From: an uncultured Achromobacter sp.
GTDB taxonomy: Bacteria; Pseudomonadota; Gammaproteobacteria; Burkholderiales; Burkholderiaceae_B
DNA: 9,026 bases
Direction of reading: 5' to 3'
Assembly (NCBI GenBank): GCA_913775005.1
Contig: CAJYKY010000333.1
Coordinates: 1-9,026 of the forward strand
Numbering within the stretch: the first letter of the stretch is position 1; each line of letters begins with the position of its first letter. Position numbers and translations under genes: made by a program. A model generated the notes under the pieces. It saw only the letters and a program-made list of their open reading frames with translations. It did not search any database and was not told the origin of the DNA. Shown in pieces: positions 1 through 6,454 of the stretch.

Positions 1-560
1 GTTTTGACGATCACGCGCGGCGGATCACGTTGCTGGCGGGCGAGGTCTACCTGATCTCCGGAACCGACCCGCAGTCGCGCTCGCTGTTCGTGCAAACGCG
101 CGATGGCCAGGCGCGGGCGCTGGGCACGCGCTATCGGGTGCGTCAGTGGGACGACGCCAGCGAAGTGGCGGTGGATGAAGGCAGCGTGGTCATGCTGCCG
201 CGCGACGGCGGGGACGCGGCAGCGGCGACACTGCGTGCGGGCGAGTCCGCGCGGATGACACGCGAGAACGTATTCGGCGCAGGGCCGACCGACGTGCGCG
301 TGATGGACGGGGGTGCGTGGGTGCAAGGCGCGCTGTCGGTGCGTGACATGCCGCTGGACGCATTCTTGCAGGAACTCTCGCGCTATCACGGCGTCATCGA
401 ATGCGACCCTGCTGTGGTGCGGCTACGCGTTTCCGGCGTGTTCCAGCTGGACGATACGCGCAAGGTGCTGGCGCTGCTTCGCCAGATTCTGCCGATCGAG
501 CCGCAGGCCGGCCGCTTGTGGTGGGGCGGGCGCGTGACACGGGTGCGGGCACGCGCGTGA
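1..560 (+). CDS. FecR-family sigma factor regulator, C-terminal part (5' truncated)
   Basis: FecR proteins sit in the inner membrane. Their N-terminus holds an ECF sigma factor and their periplasmic C-terminus receives a signal from the STN domain of a TonB-dependent receptor. The frame is open from base 3 to the TGA at 558-560, giving 185 residues, where complete family members have about 320. The visible part is the periplasmic region: a FecR-domain core with the typical run ITLLAGEVYL near the left edge, then QTRDGQARALGTRYRVRQ. It ends in the STN-like C-terminal module (ALSVRDMPLDAFLQELSRY, then VSGVFQLDDTRKVLALLRQI). The anti-sigma domain and the transmembrane helix lie off the window. 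A TTG at 30 is only an internal codon, not a start. The receptor gene follows 113 bp downstream on the same strand, the usual sigma-fecR-fecA order, so the partner sigma gene should be just to the left. Family assignment is firm; the specific signal is unknown. Confidence 0.9.
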   Translation, partial: FDDHARRITLLAGEVYLISGTDPQSRSLFVQTRDGQARALGTRYRVRQWDDASEVAVDEGSVVMLPRDGGDAAAATLRAGESARMTRENVFGAGPTDVRVMDGGAWVQGALSVRDMPLDAFLQELSRYHGVIECDPAVVRLRVSGVFQLDDTRKVLALLRQILPIEPQAGRLWWGGRVTRVRARA

Positions 561-572
561 TGGACAAGACCT

Positions 573-613
573 GGAAAAAGAAATTTGAGGGGATCGGCGA
601 ATTCGTTCGTCAT
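573..613 (+). promoter_or_regulatory. Putative iron-starvation ECF-sigma (FecI-type) promoter
   Basis: The spacer between the FecR gene and the receptor holds an A-rich block, GGAAAAAGAAATTT (573-586), followed by TTCGTCAT (606-613). GAAA-rich -35 and CGTC-type -10 elements are the known signature of promoters read by iron-starvation ECF sigma factors, and this is where the receptor promoter is expected. The gap from GAAATT (580-585) to CGTC (608) is 22 bp, longer than the roughly 17 bp of the E. coli fecA promoter, so the exact element boundaries are uncertain. No convincing Fur box is visible in the spacer. Confidence 0.4.
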
Positions 614-623
614 ACCGCTTGAA

Positions 624-637
624 GCAGTGCGCACTGC
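624..637. repeat. 14-bp perfect palindrome GCAGTGCGCACTGC in receptor leader
   Basis: GCAGTGC is followed directly by its reverse complement GCACTGC. It lies about 10 bp after the putative CGTCAT element and 36 bp before the receptor GTG, so it would fall near the transcription start or early leader. As RNA it can form only a 5-bp stem with a four-base loop, and there is no U-run, so it is not a terminator. A protein-binding site or chance are both possible. Confidence 0.45.
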
Positions 638-673
638 CCAAGATGGACCGACCCTCATTGGAGTAACCCTTTC

Positions 674-3160
674 GTGAAGACTTACCGACACCCGGCCGCC
701 ACGGCACCGGGCGACCGGGCTTGCTTGCGCGCCTGCCCCACCCCTTCCCTTGCCATCCTGTTGCCGCTGGCAGCGGCGCTCGGCGTGGCCGCCTTGGGCG
801 CGAGCCCGACGACGGTGCGAGCCCAGACTGCGCCTGCCGCGAACGCGACGGCGGCAGCGTCCCGCACCTATGCGATCGCGCCGGGTCCGCTGAACGACAC
901 GCTGGCGGAATTTGCCAGACAGGCGGGCATTTCGCTGGCGTATGCGGCCTCGCAGTTAAATGGCATCCGTAGCGCCGGCCTGAACGGCCAGTATGGCGTG
1001 GCCGACGGTCTGCGCGCGTTGCTGGCAGGGTCTGGCTATCGCGCCGTCAACGTGGATGGCGGCATCCGCATCGAGGCCGAGCCGCAGACTGGTGCCAGCA
1101 CGCTGGCGCCGGTGCTGGTGACGGGTGTCTTCAATGCGACCACCGAGGGCTCGAACTCCTACACGGCCGGCGGGGCGACCATCGGCAAGACGGAGCAGGC
1201 GCTCAAGGACATTCCGCAGTCCGTCACGGTGATCACACGCCGGCGCATGGACGACCAGAACTTGTCGACCATCAGCGAGGTGCTGGAGAACACGACGGGC
1301 GTGACGATCAGCGAAGTGGCCGACGGCGGCCGCAATTTTTACTCGCGCGGTTTCAAGATCACGAACATCCAGTACGACGGCGTGCCGCTGTCGCGCAGCT
1401 TCTATGCAGTAGGCAACAGTTTCACGGGCAGCACGGCCTATCTGGACCGCGTCGAGGTGCTGCGCGGTGCGCAAGGCTTGATGGAAGGCGCGGGCCAGCC
1501 GGGCGGGTCCGTCAACCTGGTACGCAAGCGCCCCACCGCCGACACGCAGGTGCTGATGGAAGCGCGCGCCGGTTCGTGGGACCACGTGGGCGGCATGCTG
1601 GATGCCGGCGGCGCGCTGAACGCCGACGGCAGCTTGCGGGCGCGTGCGGTGCTGGACTACGACACAAAGGGTTCGTTCATCGACGTGGTGAAAGAGCGCA
1701 ATACCAACCTGTACTTCGCGGTGGACTACGACGTGTCGCCACGCACAACGGTGGGCGCCGGCGTGCTGGTGTCGCGCGTGCGATCCACGCCCTTCTTTGG
1801 CGGGCTGCCGCGCTACAGCGATGGCCGCTCGCTGGGCTTGAAGCGTTCGACCTTTCTGGGCGCAGACTGGAATCAGTGGGACCGTGACGAAACCCAGTTG
1901 TTTGCCGACCTGACGCATCGATTCAACAGCGACTGGCGCCTGAACATCGCCGCCACCTACGTGAAGGAAAGCAGCCTGACATCGGCGCTGGACGCGACGG
2001 GCGCGGTAGACCCCGTGACGTTGATGGGGCCGATGCGCAATGCCTGGAACTACGACAAGTCCGCAAAGCACATGGGCTTTGACGCCAATGTGAACGGACG
2101 CTTCACGACGTGGGGCATGGCGCAGGACTTGACGGTGGGCGTGAGCATGTCGCGCCTGAAATCCACCGATCGGATCGAGTACGCGTCCAACTACTTGCCG
2201 TTGGATGTTTTCCATCCGGATCCGCATGTGCCCAAGCCCGACAGCTTTCCGGATTCGCAACGGCTCTCCCGCTATGACCCGCATGTGCAGAAAGGCATCT
2301 ATGCGCAGTTGCGTAGCAGCCTGACGGACGACCTGACGCTGGTCAGCGGCGGGAGATTCAGCTGGGTGGAAAGCCGCTACACGACGCAGGCGGCGACGTG
2401 GAGCGACGTCAGCACCAGCAAGGCCAGCGCTGAGTTCACGCCGTTCCTGGGACTGGTGTACGCCTTGACGCCGCAGTGGTCGGCCTACGCCAGCTATGCC
2501 GACATCTTCGAACCGCAGACCGCCACCACGTTGGACGGCAGCATCCTCAAACCCATCGTGGGCGCCAACTATGAAGTGGGCATCAAGGGGGATTTGATGG
2601 ACGGCAGGCTGAACACGTCGTTCGCCGTTTACCGCATCGACCAGAAGAATCGCGCGGTGGAGGATTATGAGGCCGGGCCGGTTTGCAACGGCGGCTATTG
2701 CTCGCGGGCGGCGGGCAAGGTGCGCAGCCAGGGCTTCGAGACCGAGATCAGCGGCGAACTTGCGCCGGGCCTGCAAGTCGCCGCGGGGTATACGTTCAAC
2801 AGCAACAAGTATCTGAGCGACCCCGAGCGTGAAGGTCAGACCTTCAGCGAGGAAACGCCGCGGCACATGCTGCGCGTCTGGAGCGAATACCGCCTGCCGG
2901 GCGAGCTGAATCGTCTGAGCCTGGGCGCTGGCGTCAATTGGCAGAGCGCGCTGACCAACACGATTTCAAATGTGCGTCGCGCGTCCTACAGCGTCTGGAA
3001 CGCGCGCGTCGCTTACGACCTGACGCCGCGTTGGACGGCCGCAGTCAACGTGAACAACCTGTTCGACAAGGTCTATTACGAGTACCCGGGCTATCTGGAA
3101 AACCGCAATAACTATGGCGCGCCGCGCAGCGTTCTGCTGACGCTGCGGGGCCGGTTCTGA
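674..3160 (+). CDS. TonB-dependent ferric-siderophore receptor with STN signalling domain (FecA/FpvA/FhuE type)
   Basis: This is an outer-membrane ligand-gated transporter that takes up a ferric siderophore using TonB energy and signals to FecR through its periplasmic STN domain. The start is GTG at 674, with GGAG at 660-663 ten bases upstream. A long signal peptide with a hydrophobic core at residues 26-42 is probably cleaved after VRA (residue 50). The STN domain covers about 64-136 (YAIAPGPLNDTLAEFARQAG). A TonB-box-like stretch, APVLVTGV, lies at 145-152. The plug spans about 175-288 and includes KDIPQSVTVITRRRMDD, the NFYSRGF motif, and DRVEVLRGAQGLMEGAGQPG. The remainder is a 22-strand-type barrel ending in the classical terminal Phe (LTLRGRF). 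At 828 residues it has the usual length for an STN-bearing receptor. C671 and C676 (VCNGGYC) may form a small disulphide loop on an extracellular loop. The plug resembles hydroxamate/pyoverdine-class receptors, but the actual ligand cannot be read from sequence. It is probably iron-repressed and activated by the adjacent sigma/FecR pair. Confidence 0.95.
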   Translation: MKTYRHPAATAPGDRACLRACPTPSLAILLPLAAALGVAALGASPTTVRAQTAPAANATAAASRTYAIAPGPLNDTLAEFARQAGISLAYAASQLNGIRSAGLNGQYGVADGLRALLAGSGYRAVNVDGGIRIEAEPQTGASTLAPVLVTGVFNATTEGSNSYTAGGATIGKTEQALKDIPQSVTVITRRRMDDQNLSTISEVLENTTGVTISEVADGGRNFYSRGFKITNIQYDGVPLSRSFYAVGNSFTGSTAYLDRVEVLRGAQGLMEGAGQPGGSVNLVRKRPTADTQVLMEARAGSWDHVGGMLDAGGALNADGSLRARAVLDYDTKGSFIDVVKERNTNLYFAVDYDVSPRTTVGAGVLVSRVRSTPFFGGLPRYSDGRSLGLKRSTFLGADWNQWDRDETQLFADLTHRFNSDWRLNIAATYVKESSLTSALDATGAVDPVTLMGPMRNAWNYDKSAKHMGFDANVNGRFTTWGMAQDLTVGVSMSRLKSTDRIEYASNYLPLDVFHPDPHVPKPDSFPDSQRLSRYDPHVQKGIYAQLRSSLTDDLTLVSGGRFSWVESRYTTQAATWSDVSTSKASAEFTPFLGLVYALTPQWSAYASYADIFEPQTATTLDGSILKPIVGANYEVGIKGDLMDGRLNTSFAVYRIDQKNRAVEDYEAGPVCNGGYCSRAAGKVRSQGFETEISGELAPGLQVAAGYTFNSNKYLSDPEREGQTFSEETPRHMLRVWSEYRLPGELNRLSLGAGVNWQSALTNTISNVRRASYSVWNARVAYDLTPRWTAAVNVNNLFDKVYYEYPGYLENRNNYGAPRSVLLTLRGRF

Positions 3161-3179
3161 CGCGTTCTCTCTGCAATTG

Positions 3180-3218
3180 AAAACGGCCTGCCGGATACTT
3201 CGGCAGGCCGTTTTTTTT
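3180..3218. terminator. Strong intrinsic terminator after the receptor gene, probably shared by convergent genes
   Basis: AAACGGCCTGCCG (3181-3193) pairs perfectly with CGGCAGGCCGTTT (3201-3213) around a 7-base loop, with one further A-T pair outside. Eight T residues (3211-3218) follow on the plus strand. It lies 20 bp after the receptor stop. On the minus strand the stem is followed by only four T residues, but it also sits 32 bp after the stop of the convergent Bug gene, so it may work weakly in that direction too. Confidence 0.9.
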
Positions 3219-3250
3219 GACACGCGCGATCAGGCGGCCGCAGCAGCAAA

Positions 3251-4234
3251 TTACTGTTCCTTCAGCCCCAACGATTTGATCAACGGGGCGAACAATTTCT
3301 TTTCGTCCTGCACGCGCGCGGTGTAGTCAGCCACGCTTATCGGCAGCGCCTCGGCGCCCGCATCCAGAAAGCGCGCCTTGATCTCGGGCCGCGCAAGCAC
3401 TTTGTTGATCTCGGCGTTCATCTGATTGACGACATCATCGCGGGTGTCAGCAGCGGCATACACGCCGAACAGGCTGTCCGCGAACACACCGTCGAAGCCG
3501 GCCTCAGAAAGCGTTCGAATGTCGGGCGCGACGGCAGCGCGTTGCCGGCTTGCCACCGCCAGCACCTTCAACTTGCCCGCTTGCACCATCGGAAAGACCG
3601 TGGCGGGCCCAAACGCGAAATCGATCTGGCCCGCTGCCAAGTCTTGTATCGCCGGCGCTACGCCGCGATACGGCGCATGCGTAGCCTGCATGCCAGTCGC
3701 CTGCTTGAGCAGCTCGCCGGCCAGATGCGGCGTCGTGCCATTACCGGCCGAACCGTAATTGAGCGGAGCGGGCTGCTTGCGCGCGTATTCAATGAACTCT
3801 TCAAGCGTATTGACGCCAAGCGTAGACCGCACAAACAGGAACAACTGGCTGTTGGCCAGCAAGGCAACCGGCCGCAGGTCCCGCTGCGGATCGAACGGCA
3901 TGCTGGCGAACATCAGGGGATTGACCGATTCGGTCGTTGATGGATTGAGCAGGAAGGTGTGGTTGTCTTTACCGTTGCGCACCACCTCGGCGCCTGCCAG
4001 ATTGCCGCCCGCACCGCCGCGATTTTCTACGATAACGGTCTGCTTCAAGCCCTCGGCCAAGTGCGGCTGCACGGTGCGCGCCAGCACGTCGACGAGCCCC
4101 CCGGGCGCCAGCCCCACGACCAGTCGCACAGGCTTGACGGGCCAGGCCTGCGGTGGCGTTTGCGCATGACTGCCCGTCGCCCAGCCAGTCAACGCCAGCA
4201 TCATCATGGCCAGACAACGTCTACGCAACCGCAT
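3251..4234 (-). CDS. Bug/TctC-family periplasmic solute-binding receptor (first copy)
   Basis: Bug proteins are periplasmic receptors that bind small carboxylates or related solutes. Some serve tripartite tricarboxylate transporters (with TctA/TctB); many are orphans used for sensing. The 327-residue protein has the standard length. A signal peptide with an Arg-rich N-region (MRLRRRC) is probably cleaved after SHA (residue 24). The mature start, WPVKPVRLVVGLAPGG, is the family hallmark. D49 follows PGGLVD, the position of the conserved ligand-loop Asp. The second-domain loops are YGSAGNGTTPHL (160-171) and HAPYRGVAPAIQDL (186-199). ATG at 4234 is supported by AGGAG at 4241-4245, six bases upstream. 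The gene lies 126 bp downstream of the LysR gene on the same strand, and no membrane permease is nearby. The ligand is unknown. Family assignment is very secure. Confidence 0.95.
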   Translation of the reverse strand: MRLRRRCLAMMMLALTGWATGSHAQTPPQAWPVKPVRLVVGLAPGGLVDVLARTVQPHLAEGLKQTVIVENRGGAGGNLAGAEVVRNGKDNHTFLLNPSTTESVNPLMFASMPFDPQRDLRPVALLANSQLFLFVRSTLGVNTLEEFIEYARKQPAPLNYGSAGNGTTPHLAGELLKQATGMQATHAPYRGVAPAIQDLAAGQIDFAFGPATVFPMVQAGKLKVLAVASRQRAAVAPDIRTLSEAGFDGVFADSLFGVYAAADTRDDVVNQMNAEINKVLARPEIKARFLDAGAEALPISVADYTARVQDEKKLFAPLIKSLGLKEQ

Positions 4235-4360
4235 GCGATTCTCCTATGGGGGCAGGTCCCCGGCGCTTATTCTTCACAAAAGTTTAAGCATAAAGAATCC
4301 CTGATAACCCTAATTTGCTGGCGACAGGCGGCTCCAGGTTTTGCGTGCGAGCTTGATCGC
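4235..4360 (-). promoter_or_regulatory. LysR-to-Bug spacer with AT-rich core and ATTCTT/AAGAAT inverted repeat
   Basis: The 126-bp spacer is AT-rich around 4268-4316, against a high-GC background, which is compatible with a promoter for the minus-strand Bug gene. ATTCTT (4269-4274) and AAGAAT (4293-4298) form a 6-bp inverted repeat with an 18-base spacer; a regulator site is possible. I could not identify a convincing -35/-10 pair. The Bug gene could also be read through from the LysR gene. The end nearest the start codon carries the Bug ribosome-binding site. Confidence 0.25.
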
Positions 4361-5269
4361 CTATTCGGACGTGTGCGTCAGCTCATGCATCAAGCCGGAC
4401 TCAAGTTGCCGTGCCACGCGCCCCAGGCCGCGATTCAGCGGCCATACGATCGCAAGATCAAGACCGCCTTCCACATCGACGGGCACGACACTGAGGCCAT
4501 GACGCCGCGCATACAAGCCGCTCATGCTATCGAGGATGGCCACGCCCAGGCCGCGCTCCGCAAAGGCGCAGGCGGCCGAGTACTGGTTCACCTCGATCAC
4601 CGGCAGAAACGGCAAGCGCTCCTGCTCGAACTGCCGCGCCGTCAGCGCCCCGACCTGCAAGTGACGGCTGAGCGAGATGTAGGGAATGTCCACGAGGTCG
4701 GTTAACGCGAGGCGGTCACGACGCGCCAGCGCGTGGCCCGCCGGCATCACGGCCTGCAAGCTCAGCCGCGCCAGCGTGCGCTGGCCTACGTTTGGCAGCG
4801 CGGCCGAGCCGATCACGATGCCGATATCGATGCGCTGATCGGCCGCCAGCCCTGCCACGCCAAGCGTCATGTCAGTACGCACGCTGACGCGCACGCCAGG
4901 CTCGTGCGCCTGCAACCAGGCCATCGCGCCGGGCAGAATGCTCGCGCCCACCGCCGCGACCGCGCCCACGTCCAGCCGCGCATGCGCACCGCCCCGCATG
5001 CTGGCCGCCATCCGTTCGGCGTTGTCCATCGCCGCTAGCGCATGGACGATCTCCGGCAGCAGCAAGCGCGCTTCGGCGGTCAACGCCAAGCGGCGCTTCT
5101 CGCGGTTGAACAACGCGAAGCCGAGCTTGTCTTCCAACGACTTCAGCATGGCGCTCGCGGCAGGCTGCGACATGCCGGTGGCGGCAGCGGCCAATGTCAC
5201 AGACCCGGTGCGTGCCACGGCTTCAAACAGCGCCATCTCGCGTTTATTCATGCGGCCCTCGATGTTCAT
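4361..5269 (-). CDS. LysR-family transcriptional regulator
   Basis: This is a DNA-binding regulator that usually activates a divergent operon in response to a small effector and represses its own gene. The 302-residue length is standard. The winged HTH covers about 7-66 (FEAVARTGSVTLAAAATGMSQ, PAASAMLKSLEDKLG, LFNREKRRLALT). The effector domain runs from about 93 to 295, with the typical AFAERGLGVAILD segment. Two starts are possible: ATG at 5269 has no clear Shine-Dalgarno, while ATG at 5251 (residue 7, MNKREM) has GAGGG four bases upstream and gives 296 residues. The longer start is given here but the shorter one is quite plausible. The gene is divergent from the second Bug gene and the amidohydrolase, which are its most likely targets, and sits upstream of the first Bug gene on its own strand. 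A perfect-arm inverted repeat overlaps the longer start, suggesting autoregulation. The effector is unknown. Confidence 0.93.
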   Translation of the reverse strand: MNIEGRMNKREMALFEAVARTGSVTLAAAATGMSQPAASAMLKSLEDKLGFALFNREKRRLALTAEARLLLPEIVHALAAMDNAERMAASMRGGAHARLDVGAVAAVGASILPGAMAWLQAHEPGVRVSVRTDMTLGVAGLAADQRIDIGIVIGSAALPNVGQRTLARLSLQAVMPAGHALARRDRLALTDLVDIPYISLSRHLQVGALTARQFEQERLPFLPVIEVNQYSAACAFAERGLGVAILDSMSGLYARRHGLSVVPVDVEGGLDLAIVWPLNRGLGRVARQLESGLMHELTHTSE

Positions 5270-5286
5270 ACATAAACATGTATGAA
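5265..5286. promoter_or_regulatory. 22-bp inverted repeat, candidate LysR operator
   Basis: TTCATACAT (5265-5273) and ATGTATGAA (5278-5286) are perfect 9-bp reverse complements separated by AAAC. The core ATAC-N8-GTAT resembles LysR-family boxes in type, although it is not centred like the textbook T-N11-A. It covers the upstream LysR start codon (5267-5269) and lies about 115 bp before the divergent Bug start. That is the expected place for an autorepression and activation site. Confidence 0.55.
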
Positions 5287-5400
5287 ATGAATCAATTTAT
5301 ATATTTGACCATATCAATCCCCATGCCGGACACTGGCTGCACATCACAACAGCCGGCGCGGTTTCGATGCGGCGCACGGCAATATCGCGAGGAGACAGCG
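5287..5400 (+). promoter_or_regulatory. AT-rich divergent promoter region and leader of the second Bug gene
   Basis: Bases 5287-5320 are strongly AT-rich within a GC-rich locus. The stretch holds an imperfect palindrome, TCAATTTATATATTTGA (5292-5308), a possible second regulator half-site. A TTGACC at 5305-5310 could serve as a -35 box, but the -10 about 17 bp on (near 5328) is poor, as is common for activator-dependent promoters. The region ends in the ribosome-binding site AGGAG (5390-5394), six bases before the ATG at 5401, which decides that start. Promoter elements here are tentative. Confidence 0.3.
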
Positions 5401-6405
5401 ATGCAAACGACACCCGCCATACCCCCACGCAGGCTGCTGGCCAGACTGCTCGCACCGCTGCTCGGCAGCGCGTTGCTGGTTGCTGGTGGCGCCGCATTGG
5501 CCAACACGTCGGCGGGTGGCACGATCCGGATCGTTGTCGGCGCCCCGCCGGGCGGCGCGCCCGACACGGTGGCCCGCATCGTGGCGCAGCATATGCAAGT
5601 GGGCGGGCGCGCGGTGATGGTCGAAAACAAGAACGGCGCCGCGTCCATGATCGCGGCCGCCTATGTCGCCCGCGCGCGGCCCGACGGCAACACCCTGCTG
5701 CTCGCCAGCCAGACGACGGTTGCAGTCGCGCCCACGCTGCAAAACGTCACGACGTTCGATCCCCTCAAGGACTTCACCGGCGTAGCCTTGGTGGGCAGCG
5801 CGCCGCAAGTGCTGCTGGCCGGCCCCAAGCTGCGCGCGAACTCCGTACAAGAACTCATTGCGCAGGCCAAGGCTGCGCCGGGCGAAATCGATTTCTGCTC
5901 GGGAGGCATCGGCACGTCGCCCTACATGGCGGCCGTGCTGTTCGCCCAAACGGCGGGCATCGAGTTGCACAGCATCCCGTTTGCGGGCGAACAAGCTTGC
6001 ATCACGGAAATGCTGGCAGGCCGCTTGCCCTTCATGTTCGCCAACGCGTCGACGGCGCTGCCTTATATGAAGGACCAGCGTCTGCGCGCCCTGGCCGTGA
6101 CAAGCAAAGCGCGCGTCAGCTTCGCGCCGCAGTTGCCCACCACGGCCGAAGCGGGCCTTAAGGACTACGAGGTCGCGACCTGGCTTGGCCTGCTTGCACC
6201 GGCCGCCACGCCACCCGACGTCGTCAACGCGCTGAACGCGGAAGTGCGGCGCGTGCTGCGCTTGCCGGATGTGCGCGAGAAGCTGGAGGCGCAAGGGTAC
6301 GCGCTGTCGGACGACAGCCCGGCGGCCTTCACTCGCTACTACCAAGCCGATCGCGATAAATGGGTGCGGCTGATCCAGACCGCCGGCATCAAGCAGAATC
6401 CCTGA
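5401..6405 (+). CDS. Bug/TctC-family periplasmic solute-binding receptor (second copy)
   Basis: This is the second Bug receptor, 334 residues. The open frame extends upstream to 5194, but ATG at 5401 has AGGAG six bases before it and begins a clean signal peptide: Arg-rich N-region, hydrophobic core at about 12-33, cleavage after ALA at residue 34. The mature protein begins unusually directly, lacking the common YPxKPI lead and entering at TIRIVVGAPPGGAPD (D55 is the conserved Asp). The family loops are present but altered. The usual YGSAGNGT-type loop reads FCSGGIGTSPY (165-175), and the usual YKGxxPAxxDL-type loop reads FAGEQACITEML (194-205). This puts Cys166 and Cys200 in the two ligand-contacting loops. 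It is divergent from the LysR gene and followed 49 bp later by the amidohydrolase, so it is probably co-transcribed with it. No TctA/TctB genes are visible. The ligand is unknown, but the context suggests the substrate or a precursor of the hydrolase. Confidence 0.95.
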   Translation: MQTTPAIPPRRLLARLLAPLLGSALLVAGGAALANTSAGGTIRIVVGAPPGGAPDTVARIVAQHMQVGGRAVMVENKNGAASMIAAAYVARARPDGNTLLLASQTTVAVAPTLQNVTTFDPLKDFTGVALVGSAPQVLLAGPKLRANSVQELIAQAKAAPGEIDFCSGGIGTSPYMAAVLFAQTAGIELHSIPFAGEQACITEMLAGRLPFMFANASTALPYMKDQRLRALAVTSKARVSFAPQLPTTAEAGLKDYEVATWLGLLAPAATPPDVVNALNAEVRRVLRLPDVREKLEAQGYALSDDSPAAFTRYYQADRDKWVRLIQTAGIKQNP

Positions 6406-6454
6406 GCGCGGCCGCCTGCCTGCGCTTCCCGACACTCACCCTTCTGAGCATTCC

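Noticed and set aside
560..622. 20-residue open frame overlapping the FecR stop codon (TGATG)
   Set aside because: No ribosome-binding site of its own, and its Lys-rich reading comes from the A-rich block explained better as an ECF promoter. Translational coupling cannot be excluded but nothing supports it.
956..2866. 636-residue open frame on the minus strand
   Set aside because: It is the antisense shadow of the receptor gene in high-GC DNA; it is rich in Arg, His and Ala and shows no domain pattern, while the plus strand encodes a clear TonB-dependent receptor.
3959..4705. 248-residue open frame on the plus strand
   Set aside because: It spans the start of the first Bug gene, the spacer and the end of the LysR gene, all of which are well supported on the other strand.
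5194..5400. Longer start for the second Bug protein
   Set aside because: It would run through the divergent promoter region and the LysR 5' end, and would bury the signal peptide; ATG at 5401 has a good Shine-Dalgarno.
5344..6435. 363-residue open frame on the minus strand
   Set aside because: Antisense shadow of the second Bug gene, with Arg/Gly/His-rich composition and no recognisable motif.
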